From: Stenogyne calaminthoides
Taxonomy: Eukaryota > Streptophyta > Magnoliopsida > Lamiales > Lamiaceae
Assembly (NCBI GenBank): GCA_037126765.1
Contig: JBBCBC010000025.1
Span: 13,361,639 to 13,425,638, forward strand
Direction of reading: 5' to 3'
Length of the DNA stretch: 64,000 nt
Shown here: positions 34,657 through 45,176 of the stretch, piece by piece
Numbering within the stretch: position 1 is the first letter of the stretch
How the letters are laid out: the number at the start of each line of letters is the position of its first letter
Made by a program: the position numbers and the translations under genes
Notes under the pieces: model-generated
What the model was told of the DNA's origin: nothing
The model's input: only the letters and a program-made list of their open reading frames with translations
Database searches by the model: none

Positions 34657-35439
34657 TGTTGTAGCCATAATAATCGGCCAACAGCCACATGGTAAATAGT
34701 GATGACGTGGCAAATGGTGATGACGTGGCAGCCAAAGCCGAGTTCGGCAGTAGAGTACGAGAATGCTAAGGTCGGCCCTTGTAGGGCAACCTGGCGACTA
34801 GTAGAGAAGATCGAGCTCGCTTTGGCAAGCGACCGTCCTCCCAGGACGGTCCATGAGCGAGGTAGACAAGTGAAGAATAAAGGCGGCCAGACGGGCGACC
34901 TCCCCCGAGGTCACCCCACGAGCAAAGAAGATTGAGTTCACCTAGACGAGCGACCTCCCCCATAGTGCGACTTGGCAACAGAATAATGAAGAAGACGAGT
35001 TGAGCTCGCCTGGATGGGCGGTCTCCCCAGAGGTCGCTCTGCGGGCGAGGTCGGCAGGCGTATTGGAGTAAAGATAAGCAAGGAAAGAAGATCAAGATAA
35101 AGATTCCTGGTGTTTGTTATAAAAATAGAAGATCTTGCATATCTATTGAAGATCCTGACGAGGATTTAGTGCATCTTGTATTTCCTTGTTTAGAAGGCCC
35201 GATAAATGGCCCATTAGGGTTTTATCTTTGTACACTTTGTAAATATTATAAATAGGGGAGAGAAAAGGGGGACGAAAATAGACACAAAATCATTGTAGAA
35301 TAGTCCTGGCTTGGTATGCCCCCAGACGTAGTCCTTCCGGACAAACTGGGTAACCAAATTCGTTTGTTCTTTACATTTTTCATTCAAGATTCATATATTA
35401 CTTGTTTGTAGCCCTAGATGTAAAATTTAGGTTACAACA
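34657..35439 (+). mobile_element. Element F: gypsy solo LTR (783 bp)
   Basis: The ends are TGTTGTAGCC...TTACAACA, with target duplication ACAGT at 34652-34656 and 35440-35444. A TATA box (TATAAATA) lies near 35249. The block 'CCCCCAGACGTAGTC' with 'CTGGGTAACCAA' after it parallels the E LTR. There is no internal region, so the element was removed by LTR-LTR recombination. The middle is GC-rich with repeated GGTCGCTC/CTCCCC words. Confidence 0.88.
34703..34730 (+). promoter_or_regulatory. Twin TGACGTGGCA sites in solo LTR F
   Basis: Two exact TGACGTGGCA copies start 18 bp apart (34703 and 34721) in U3. The word combines TGACG and ACGTGG cores bound by plant bZIP factors. That they respond to a signal is inference. 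Confidence 0.45.
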
Positions 35440-35444
35440 ACAGT

Positions 35445-36160
35445 CCACCTATGTAGACAAAGTGTTGAAGCGTTTTTTGATGGAGAACTCTAAGAGAGGG
35501 TCTTTATCGGCAAATCATGGGATAAAGCTATCAAAAAAGGAATGTCCTTCTGTTGAAGTTGATATCAAGCACATGAAAGATGTCTCATATGCATATGTAA
35601 TTGGGTCAATCATGTACGCCATGACTTGCACTAGGCCAAACGTGGCCTACGCTATCAAAACTAGTAGTGACTGGTTATGCTGACGCAAGTTTCCAATCCG
35701 ACTGTGATGATTACAAATCACAGTCAGGTTACGTTTTACTCTCAATGATGAGACGGTCAGTTGGAATAGTTCCAAGCAAATTGACCGCAGATTCAACAAC
35801 CGAAGCTGAGTACATTATTGTATCAAAAGCTTCAAGGAGGCTGTCTGGATTTTAATAGTACTTAAGAGAACTAGGGGTAGTTCCGAGTGTCAGTTGTCTA
35901 ATAAAGTTGTATTGAGACAACGTTGGTGCGATTGCGCAAGAAAAGGAACTGAGATCAACAAACAGAAGCAAGCACCTACCCATGCTTATCATTTGATCCG
36001 AAAGATCATAATGATAGGAGAAATATAATTAAAACGTATTCCCACATATTTAATATGGCAGATCCTTTCACCAAAACACTGAGTGTTTATGTATACACTA
36101 AACATTTGATGGTCTAGGGGTTAGACATGTAGGTGATTGATTCTAGTCCACGTGGGAGAT
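35445..36160 (+). pseudogene. Element A: end of RT and RNase H, purine tract
   Basis: It resumes with 'STYVDKVLKRFLMENSKRG' and 'GSIMYAMTCTRPNVAYAI', then a short deletion, then 'TGYADASFQSDCDDYKSQSGYV', 'LTADSTTEAEYI' and decayed RNase H. Stops are frequent after 35683. The purine tract CGTGGGAGAT (36151-36160) abuts the 3' LTR. Confidence 0.85.
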
Positions 36161-37759
36161 TGTCAGTGTTAGTGTCCTAGAGACAATCTATCGTAAGGAC
36201 ATAATACTCGATGATATTCAGTTTGATTTAATATTATAGTTCTTTTAATATTGATATATGGCAATACACTTGTTTGAATATTATGTTTGATTGTTTGCAT
36301 TTATTCATGCAAGTGTTCACATGAGTCATTGATGTCATTGAGGTTGTGAGAACTCGGATGACTTAAGCATGATTCTCAAATAGCCCCGATCAATGATCAT
36401 CAATAATGGGATATTGATGATGCAATTGAGATTGGTGTGCGATCTGCATCATACTCTTAGAGAGTGTAGTGAGATCTCACTTACTATGAGATACTAGGTA
36501 TCTCATTATGGATGCACAAATTCCTTAGAGGGAATACCTATCCGAGAAACCGTTTGATGTAAGTCCACCATATGTGTCTACTGGTGTCTCGGTTAGTGGG
36601 AGTGATGCGATACTCCTTTGACTTGAGGTCAATACGCACGACATGTGTGGAGTGATGAACTTTGACCATGACCGACGCTTACACCCTTCCATGGGTAGAT
36701 ATGGCTTGGATTGGGTTCATCACGAAGTGCATGTGCGTGGTAGTTGAGCCAAGAATAAGATTCATTCCTCAATGTGTATTTAGAGAGAATACTCATCTTC
36801 TCATCATAATTGGATCAAATTCATCGACCGATGCACGTCAACTTAAACTTTGTGGCTAAGTGTGACATACATGATCAATTAGTGATTAGAGATAATATGG
36901 TTAAGTTATTTGAATAGACACTTCATCATGTTCAAGACTTAATCGAGTATTCGCGAATGAAATGAGGAAATCGTAATAGCCCATGTTTCAGTTACAACTA
37001 GTTGCATGTTTCTCACAACGTACCTCATATATTGAGAATGTCTGATTTATTGTCTAGGATTCAATTAAGACCGTTAGTTTGACTAATCGCTCAATATATG
37101 AGGGCCTATGGGTCACACAACAAGTAGTTCCCTTTTACAGATTATAATTGGTTGATTAAATGTTAAATTGGATTTAATATTTAATTTATGGAGAATTAAT
37201 TAATAATAGATTAATTTAGAATTAATTATTATTAATGTTTAATTAAATTGGATTTAATTAAATAGGATTCCCAATAATAATATATGGAATATTATTATAG
37301 GATTTAATACATATGGAATCAAATTCGTAGAGATTTGATATACATGGAAATTAAATCCGTAGAGATTTTATATTTGAGAAATAAATCTGAGAGATTTTAT
37401 TTTATAAGACTAGGGATTTTATTTCCTAATCAGGTTAGCTTAAGATTTAAGTTAGACCTCCCCTATATATATGAGCTCTTGGGAATTCACAAACAACGTT
37501 AATTCATTGTTCTCTCCATAAGATTTAGAGTTATAATTTTCCTAGAAAATTCATCTCGGGATTCAACGCTGACAAATCCGTGTAAGTCCGTGATTGGGGA
37601 TTACGTGGATACCGTAGTTGAGAAATCTGCTCTCGAGTTACTGTAAGATTTCTTGTTATGATTATTGTAATCGTTTATGCAATTAATTGTTCGTTGTTGG
37701 TGAACTGTTTAATTCCACTGCGCATGTATTACTTGTTTACATGTCTCTAATTTTCAACA
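36161..37759 (+). repeat. 3' LTR of element A (1599 bp)
   Basis: It starts TGTCAGTGTTAG after the purine tract and ends TTTTCAACA. A TATATATA box lies at 37464-37471. Beyond 37759 the DNA is the integrase of G on the other strand, cut mid-codon run, so A is inserted in G. The expected right-hand duplication would be AACAT (37760-37764). Confidence 0.82.
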
Positions 37760-38535
37760 AACATAAGCAGAACAACCAAATACTCTAAGTTTAAAGTAAC
37801 CCGTTAACTTCCCATACCATACTTCATCAGGTGTTTTCATGTCTATTGCACCAGATGGAGATTTGTTGATTAAGTAACAAGTTGTTTTAACAGCTTCTCC
37901 CTAGAAAGACTTTGGAAGCTTGGCATCAGAAAGCATGCATCTGACCCTTTCAAGAATGGTTTTGTTCATTCTCTCAGCAAGTCCATTTTGCTGAGGGTTA
38001 GCAGACATTGTTATATGCCTTGTTATGCCTTTCTCTCTGCAAAAGGATTGAAATTCTTCTGACAAATACTCAAGCCCATTATCACTTCTGAAATGTTTCA
38101 ACTTCTTCCCTAGCTTGTTCTCATACTCAACAACTCATTCCTTAAATCTATTGAAAGCATCGCTCTTCTGTTTCAAGATAAACACCCACAACTTCCTTGA
38201 AAAATCATCTATGATTGTCATGAAGTATCTACCTCCACCATGTGATTCAATTCCAGATGGACCCCATATATCATAATGCACATAATCAAACTTTTCAATT
38301 TAGAGTGAGTACATTTTGAGAATGGTTGCTTCTTAGATTTCCCCAGTATGCATTGCTCACAGAACTGCAGCTGTGACATGTTGCCTCCAAAAAAGACTCC
38401 CTTCTTAGATAGAGCTTGAAGCCCTTTCTCTCCAATGTGAGCAAGCCTTTTGTGCCACATGGTTGTATCTGATGAGTTAGTGGTGGCATCAGCAGTACCA
38501 CTTACTGTTTCTCTTGTAAAAAATGTAGAGTCCAT
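37760..38535 (-). pseudogene. Integrase of element G
   Basis: On the minus strand: the pre-integrase finger 'MWHKRLAHIGEKGL' with 'CEQCILGKSKKQPF' (38455-38310), then catalytic pieces 'FRSDNGLEYLSEEF' (second Asp) and 'NPQQNGLAERMNKT' (Glu), then 'VFGCSAYV' at the insertion point. The first catalytic Asp region (around 38280) is disturbed, with frame changes near 38300 and 38140 and a stop at 37901. Confidence 0.85.
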
Positions 38536-38870
38536 TAGACTTTTCTTCCTTCATCACCACTCTGCTACCCTTAGTAACATGTATAGAGCCATTTTCTGTA
38601 TTGAACTCATAGCCCAGAGCATTCAGTGATCCAAGAGAGATAAGGTTCCTTTTGAGTCCATGAACATATCTAACATTGGTGAGAATTCTGATCTTTCCAT
38701 CAAACATCTTGATTCTCACAGAGCCACTTCCTCTCACTTTACAACCCACATCATTTCCTAGCAGTACTAAACCTCCATCACTTATCTTGAGGTTTTCAAA
38801 CCACCTTGCAGTAGGACACATATGGAAAGAACATCATGAATCAAGAACCCACTCTTCATGCATCTTGGTA
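38489..38870 (-). pseudogene. Protease region of element G
   Basis: The active-site box 'EWVLDS-C-FHMCP' has the Gly codon changed to TGA at 38834-38836. Downstream 'GSVRIKMFDGKIRILTNVRYVHGLKRNLISLGSL' is the typical copia segment between protease and integrase. Confidence 0.85.
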
Positions 38871-39739
38871 TCAGTTACTGTCATGGCTTCAACACTTTCA
38901 TAGCCCTCTTCTGCAACAGTAGCTTCTGCATCTTTAGAGTTTTCTTGAGGCGTTTTGTCCTTGTTCTTTTCCCTTTCTGGACAATCCTTCTTGAATGACC
39001 TGTTTTGTGACAAGAGAAACATTTTCTCTTTTCCACAAAGCCTCCATTCTGATCAGTTTGTCCAGTTTTAGCATCCTTCTTCTTGTTGAATTTCTTCTTT
39101 CCCCCTTTGAATTTCACATTCAAGCCTTCTCCATCCTTTGAGTTTTTCTTGACATCCTTCATCTGCAGAAACTTGGTCTTGATAGCAGTTTGAATTGCAT
39201 CAAAACTGAGTTGTTCTTGCCTTCCAAACAACAAAGTGTCTTTGAAATTTTCAAATGACTTAGGCAAAGAGTTCAGAAGCATCAGAGATTTGTCATCATC
39301 CTCCATCTTGACCTCTAAACTTTCCAGATCATCCATGGCTCTCAAGAATTCATCCAACTACTCATTTTAAACCCTTCTCATCTGTCATTTTGAATGTTAA
39401 GAGCCTCTACTTCATATACAACTTGTTAGATGCAGATTTTGCTTGGTACAAATCCTCCAATCTCTTCCACAAGTCAAGAGCAGACTTCTCTTTTGCAACC
39501 TCACTCAGTGGTTTATCACCAAGACACAAGATGATGGTACTATGAGCCTTTTCCAGAATTTCATTCTTCTTAGCTTGATTTTCTGCTGCGTTTGTAGATG
39601 AAGATGCCGGCCATTGATCTGTGGGTTTGAGTGCATTCAACAAACCATGGTGGGTGAGAAGAGCCTTCATCTTGATTTTCCAAAGCCCAAAACCGTTCTT
39701 GCCCGTAAACTTCTCAATATCTAGCTTCATTGCTGCCAT
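38871..39739 (-). pseudogene. gag: Gag of element G
   Basis: It starts at ATG 39739 ('MAAMKLDIEKFTGKNGFGLWKIKM'). The copia Gag core includes 'LWKRLEDLYQAKSASNKLYMK', then a stop, then 'SLPKSFENFKDTLLFGR', a Lys-rich segment and a zinc knuckle split by a frameshift (CFSCHKTGH in one frame, KKDCPE in the next, near 39000). The stop and frame changes lie around 39405, 39360 and 39010. Confidence 0.85.
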
Positions 39740-39756
39740 AATCCTTCAACACGCTT

Positions 39757-39772
39757 CCCACAGACGGCGCCA
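39757..39772 (-). other. Primer-binding site of element G (not iMet type)
   Basis: On the minus strand TGGCGCCGTCTGTGGG lies two bases after the LTR end. It begins with TGG as a primer site should, but differs from the TGGTATCAGAGC used by B, C, D and H. The same word is familiar from plant gypsy elements. Confidence 0.6.
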
Positions 39773-39774
39773 CT

Positions 39775-40338
39775 TGTTAAAGACATCAACTAATACTATA
39801 TATACCGAGAACTAATACTAGATACTTAGAGAACTAATACTAGTATTGTAAATGCAAACCAGAAAACAAACGCAAACGAAGAAGAAGACTATTTACGTGG
39901 TTCGTCTTAATTTCCTACATCCACGGGATCAGGGCACCTCACTTTCACTATATGAACAAGTAATTACAGATTACACTCTCCAATTCGTTCTAATTGAATC
40001 GAATTTCTCCATTCTCACTCAAGAACCCTAAGAATTGTGTACTCTCTGTAAAACTCTTAATCGAAGATGATAGCAACTACAATTGATCCTTCTCATGCTA
40101 ACAAATATAACCCCTCAACTAATTCTAGTGAATTCCGCATGCAAAGCACGGGAATCAAGGCTCGAAACCGTCTTCAACGCGACAACAAAGTAGTTATAAC
40201 GGTCATGGACCGGTCTTCATCTGCAGAAACAAGTTGAGGTCGATTCATGAGAAATAAGCCGGTTCTTAGTGATCTGAAATCGGTTCCATGCACTATACAT
40301 CACACTTGACTTAGTTTGACCATCACACTTGTTCAACA
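39775..40338 (-). repeat. 5' LTR of element G (~564 bp)
   Basis: On the plus strand it starts TGTTAAAG at 39775 and probably ends TTCAACA at 40338, giving inverted ends TGTTGAA/TTTAACA. The far boundary is uncertain; CTTCACAACA ending at 40361 is an alternative. Confidence 0.55.
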
Positions 40339-40344
40339 CTTTGA

Positions 40345-41260
40345 ATTTGATCTTCACAACAGGATTTCTTGAGGAACGATCTTTGGTGGATGCTCTTGAA
40401 TATACTAAATCTTATTATATAAATTGGGCTTATGAGTTTTATGTCAATCTCAAAACAAACACTATAAAGATTATGTCTAGGGATTATGGGAATATGAGGT
40501 TTAGAGGAAATCAGATTATGATCACTCCTAGTTTGATCAATAAGTTTTTAAGGACTAAGCCTATGGATGAATCTAGGGTTGATAACATGAATGAGGTGAT
40601 ATATATTTTAACTGGTGATAAAACTGTTGTTTGGGGTTTCTCAATTTTTTGCATCAAGTTTGACAAGCTTATAGTCTCTGCTGCACAAGATGACTGCCAT
40701 TAATTGACTCCCTTCAAAGAATTCAAATGTGTAGAAAAATGATCAGGCAATTTTACTGTATAAAATTGGTCATCTAAAAGAGTTTGATTTAGGACAAACA
40801 ATTTATGATAATATGATGACTTATACTCGTAAGTTTGGTAAAAAAGAGATACTATCTTATCCCTAATTGATTGCTCACTTTCTGGAGAACAAGGAGGTTG
40901 AGAGACCTCCTAATGAGAAAATTATTAGTTTTGTGGCAAGTTTTTGGAATCAGCCCTGCCTTGAAAGCTGGAGACAGTGTTATTGATCTTCTTATGGTGG
41001 GTGCTACTTGAAGTTTTGAAAATATTGTCTACTCTATTGGCAACATTCTACACAACATCACTCATTTTGTAGGAAAAACTACTACCATCTTCTCTAAACA
41101 GTTTGTCATGGATCAACTCAAAGTGTTGCAAGATCAAATTACCAGCATGGTCAAGCAACATAACTTCTGGAGATCTATGTCTTCTACTCCAATAGGGGGA
41201 GTAGATGATGTTTTAAAATTTAATCTTAAATCATCAAAGAAATTTTATTAGAGCTTATAA
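40345..41260 (+). pseudogene. Decayed plant-transposon-type ORF
   Basis: The frame is open to TAA at about 40703 and starts before the G LTR boundary, so it was probably cut by G. It reads 'INWAYEFYVNLKTN' then 'MRFRGNQIMITPSLINKFLRTKP', the pattern of the 'putative plant transposon protein' domain, similar in layout to ORF3 of D. Further coding-like scraps run to about 41210 ('MVKQHNFWRSMSSTP' near 41150). It may be the ORF3 remnant of another SIRE-like element. Recognition is by pattern only. Confidence 0.45.
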
Positions 41261-41699
41261 ATTCTTAAAACAATTTATATAATGTTAGAGCTTAAAAAAT
41301 ATTTAAAATAAGCGTAGCCAAACATGCCCTTACTCATGAATTATGATAATCATGCACTTGATAAAAGTAATAATTTTGAACAATTATATAATATAGTACT
41401 AATATTCAAAATATTTCATCACACAATGAGGGACGAGATAAATTTATTTATTAAAAATCTTTTGCGATAAAATTTTACATTTGACCAAATTTTGAGAAAA
41501 ACAGTTAGAATAATTTCATAACAAGATCAAAATTGTATATCAGGGCCCAATTCAGGTTCCAACTTACAAACGTTTTACTTCGTGACTAAATTTTCTTCAC
41601 TCAATTTAAGATATGCTTTAATTTTATTTTTTCTCATTTAAAGGTGTGACAATTTTATATATTCAAGTCATACGAAAAAACAACTTTATAAAAAAAAAA
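41261..41699. other. AT-rich DNA, nothing recognised
   Basis: No coding frame, LTR end or tandem repeat is visible. Confidence 0.5.
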
Positions 41700-41885
41700 T
41701 TGATAATAAGTGACGAGAAATTCCCCCACCCATTGTTGGCCCTTCAGCCGGGTGGATTATAAATCGAGGAATGTGCCCGAGTAGCAGACACTTGTGGGAG
41801 AAAGTCAATAAATTTAAATCTCCATCCCCCATATCACCACATGTCTTACCACTCGGTCATGCCTCCAAGGGCAAATTTTATAAAA
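41700..41885 (-). repeat. tRNA-derived SINE candidate
   Basis: The minus strand starts near GGCATGACCGAGTGGTAAG, close to a tRNA A box (TGGCCGAGTGG in Leu/Ser tRNAs). About 35 nt later comes a weak B-box-like GGAGATTTAAATTT, and it ends in a T-rich run near 41700. The body 'CTACTCGGGCACATTCC' and 'CACCCGGCTGAAGGGCC' is non-coding. It fits a decayed Pol III SINE. Confidence 0.45.
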
Positions 41886-42329
41886 TAAAAAAATTGTTAC
41901 TTTTTATGATTTTAACTAAAAAAATTAAATGACTGTCAAGCATAATATATATATAATTTGACCTTGACTTGAGTTTTTTTTTTTTTAAAGGCTTTCAATT
42001 GAGAAATATAAATTGAGCCCAAAGGAAAACTTTTTAAAAAATATAATAAAGAGCTGCAATTAAGATATACTATAATCTAAAACTTAGATCTTATTCTTAA
42101 AAAAGATTAGAATAGAAATGCCACTTGTTTTTTCTTTAAAGCATTTTCTCAACCTATCACTTTTGTTGGAAAGTAAAACTAGAATGCATGTATAGAGAAA
42201 TCTTTCAAATTCTGACATTATTTACTGGTAAAACATTTAAAAAATTTAATCCGAATTTGAGATAAGTGTTATATATTTTGCTTACATCCATCAAAATTCA
42301 TAGGCAAAGTATAGTATGAACCAGTTTTA
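41886..42329. other. AT-rich DNA, nothing recognised
   Basis: No coding frame or repeat structure is visible until the palindrome arm at 42318. Confidence 0.5.
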
Positions 42330-42334
42330 CGGTG

Positions 42335-44177
42335 TGTTGGGAGATGAATTTAATAAAGAAGATTTTGATTAGATCCCAAAACCCTGAGTATGACATATTC
42401 AGGATAATCTTGATAGTTGAGTCAGGATTCAGTTTTAGAGTGTTCAAGATGTTATCTGCACAATGTATAGTCAACAGATATATATCAGGTTAGATTCTGA
42501 AGATTACAAGACTCAAGATGAAATCGAGAAATCAAGACTCGATGTGAAATCGAGAAATCAAGACTTCGGTGAAATCGAAAACTAAAGACTCAGTATGAAG
42601 ACTCAGTATATCGATCAAGATATCTCTCAAGACTCAAGACATCAAGACTCAAGACTCAAGACTCAAGATCAAGACCAAGATATCAAGACAAAGAAGGATA
42701 TCAAGACACAAGAATTATCAAAGACTCGAGAATGTCATGAATGCTCAAGATATAAACTCAATGTTCCGAGGCAAAAAATATCTATCTGAAGGATACAATA
42801 CTGAGAAAAACGCAATTACTTAGAAAAATAGATATTGCCCAAGACATTCACATGCAGACAAAAGGAACTAAAACAAAGTGTTGTTAAGGTTATATCACTC
42901 AGAGATATTGACCAAAAAGAGTCGTTGTGTTTGTATACATTAACTGAAGACAAGAGCCAATCGAAGAAAGACAAAGATCAGATTTCTTTCTTCGACATTT
43001 GAAAGCGACAGTCAAATGAAAAGCGGTCGATAGTACTATGTTCCGCATCGCAAAAAGTGGTGATCGGTCGCATAAAGGCATATTGCCTAAAACATGCTAG
43101 GGAGTATTCAAACCCTAAAATAGTCGTTCATCACACACCATAAGAGGAAACTCATGAAGCTATCTCTTCCAACGGATAGTTTTTCAAGAGTGACCTTGGT
43201 GTTTGCCTATAAATACTTATGACCATCTACATTGAAGGTTACGGGAAATTTGTAAGCAACTCAAGAGCTCAAACTTATTATTGCAAGTTGAAGCACTCGA
43301 AAACCCAAGAATTTCCCAAGTGCTTTACATTGAAGAGAGCTCATTCACTAAGCCTAGTTTGATAAGATATACCCAAAGCTTAGTAGAGATATCCTAGCCT
43401 TTGCATTGTACTTAATTGTAAAGGATATCTCATCCTAGTTGGAAACCAACCAAGAAACCCCAAACCCTTTGTAAGGTAGTTTGAGTGTGATTGTTGGTGA
43501 GTTGGAGTTGTAAAGGGTTAGTAAACTACAGAGGTAGTCAGAAAACTCTAGAGAAGAACTGAGTAAACTATCTTGGATAGTCAGAAAGCTTGTGTGTGTT
43601 TTGAGTAAGTAAACAACAGAGGTAGTCAGAAAGCTCAAAATAGAAAGGTTAGTAAACTACAGAGGTAGTCAGAAAACCTTAGGAAGTGGTTAAGGAAGCT
43701 TGAGTCTCTGAACCACTATAACTTGCTGTGTTATTTGCTTTCTGTACTGCATTGATTATCTGTTGCATATCTTTAACTGAAAGCATATTTTCACTGATAC
43801 TCAGTTGGAATCAATCCACTAAACTTGCATCTAACTTATCACAGCCTTAATCACTGTTTCATTAAAAGGAAGGTTTTCAGCAAAGCTTAAAACGAGTATA
43901 AACTTAGGGCCAACCATTCCGCACATCTGAGTAGCTATTCAAGCAACTCAGGATCTCTGAAAAACTCAGGCTCAGTTGGGATTATCTGAGGCGTCTGAAA
44001 GCAGCTCAGGATCACTGTCTCACGTAGACTTTGACTCAGGGCGATCTGTGCTTCTCAGGGCCAAATCATCAGGACAACCTGACCCATCTGACCTCAGTGA
44101 AGAAAAGTTTTAAAATCACTGAACACGTGTATTCCCCCCCCATACACGTGTAAGACTCGTTTGCACCGGGACCAACA
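42335..44177 (+). repeat. 5' LTR of element H (1843 bp)
   Basis: It pairs with 51164-53079. The TATA box is at 43208-43215. A CAAGACTC minisatellite lies at about 42505-42740, and five copies of an AGTAAACTACAGAGGTAGTC-type word at about 43490-43680. A segment of about 40 bp near 43685 present in the 3' LTR is missing. Confidence 0.93.
42505..42740 (+). repeat. CAAGACTC minisatellite in the H LTR
   Basis: Many imperfect repeats of CAAGACTC and ATCAAGACTCAAGA lie in U3. A rearranged version is at about 51320-51610 in the 3' LTR. Related AAGACTC arrays occur in D. Confidence 0.8.
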
Positions 44178-44390
44178 AGTGGTATCAAAGCAGGAGTTCA
44201 AAAGGTTCACTAATTTCAGAGTGACCACCTGAACTGATCTATTTTAAAACCTGTCCCTGATCTGATACCAACAAGTGGTATCAGAGCAGGAGTTCAAAAG
44301 GTTCACTAATTTCAGAGTGACCACCTGAACTAATCTATTTTAAAACATGTCTCTAATATGATACCAACAAGTTGTATCAGAGCAGTGGTT
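44171..44390 (+). repeat. Triplicated primer-binding site of element H
   Basis: Primer-site words start at 44180 (TGGTATCAAAGC), 44276 (TGGTATCAGAGC) and 44372 (TTGTATCAGAGC), exactly 96 bp apart. Each is preceded by ACCAACAAG, a copy of the last LTR bases. The first two units share 'GGAGTTCAAAAGGTTCACTA'; the third runs into a leader like that of D ('AGTGGTTC', 'CTGCTTTG'). Confidence 0.9.
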
Positions 44391-44495
44391 CAACTTGACC
44401 ACCTGCTTTGTTGACCATAATCTTATTTGCTAAAAGATTCGTGTGATCTATCTGAACAGATCTTATTTGTTGAAATCTTAAAAGGTTCAGACATA

Positions 44496-45176
44496 ATGCC
44501 TTCTAAAAAACTTCCAATGTTCTCAGTAGAGAGCTATGATTTGTGGAGATTGAGAATGCAGGCTCACCTGTATTCTAAGCATGAACGTATGTGGAGAGTG
44601 GTCTCTGAAGGACCATTCCAATTCACTGTAGTGAATCCCAGAGTTCTGAAAAATGAGAAATGATCCCAGGACTGAATTTCCTAAGTCTGATGATCAACTT
44701 ACTCCTGAGGAGAGGAAGTTAGTCAATCTAGACTATATTGCCAAAGATACACTATATAGCACTATTGATGATGGTGTGATGGGGATGATTTCTCATTGTA
44801 ATACTGCCAAAGAAATATGGGATACACTAGTTGTGATGTGCCAAGGCACAGATCATATCAAAGAGAACAAACTTTATGTTGCTATTGGAAAGTTTGATAG
44901 TTTTGAAATGGAAGATGGTGAATCTATTGACAAACTGGAAGTCAGATTCACTAGTATATTGAATGATCTGAATGCACTTGGAAAGAGATATCCACAAAGA
45001 TAAGTAGCATTGAAAATTCTTAGAGGTCTATCTAAGAAATTGGATATTCATGCAGTGGTGATTGAAAACACCAAGAACATTGATTCAATGTCGTACCAAC
45101 AAAAGCTTATGAGTTTGTTATTGATAAGAAATCAAAGAAAGCTGACAGCAAAGATGATTCATCATCTAGTAAAAAT
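44496..45176 (+). pseudogene. gag: Gag N-terminal domain of element H
   Basis: ATG at 44496 ('MPSKKLPMFSVESYDLWRLRM'). The copia Gag/UBN2 layout is clear: 'LWRLRMQAHLYSKHERMW', 'NLDYIAKDTLYSTI', 'CNTAKEIWDTLVVMCQGTDHIKENKL', 'ESIDKLEVRFTSILNDLNALG', 'KILRGLSKKLDIHAVVIE'. There is a frame change near 44650, an in-frame TAA at 45001-45003, and a second frame change near 45115. The protein forms the particle shell. Confidence 0.85.

Larger units (their letters stand above)
37760..40338 (-). mobile_element. Element G: minus-strand copia, 5' half (host of A)
   Basis: It reads leftward: 5' LTR, primer site, gag, protease and integrase up to 37760, where A interrupts it. The rest of pol lies outside the window to the left of A. 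The right LTR boundary is estimated from a TGTTGAA start (minus strand); its target duplication cannot be checked. Confidence 0.75.

Noticed and set aside
42505..42790. Regular short repeats that could suggest a CRISPR array
   Set aside because: The units are contiguous and degenerate, without unique spacers, and lie inside an LTR of a plant retrotransposon.
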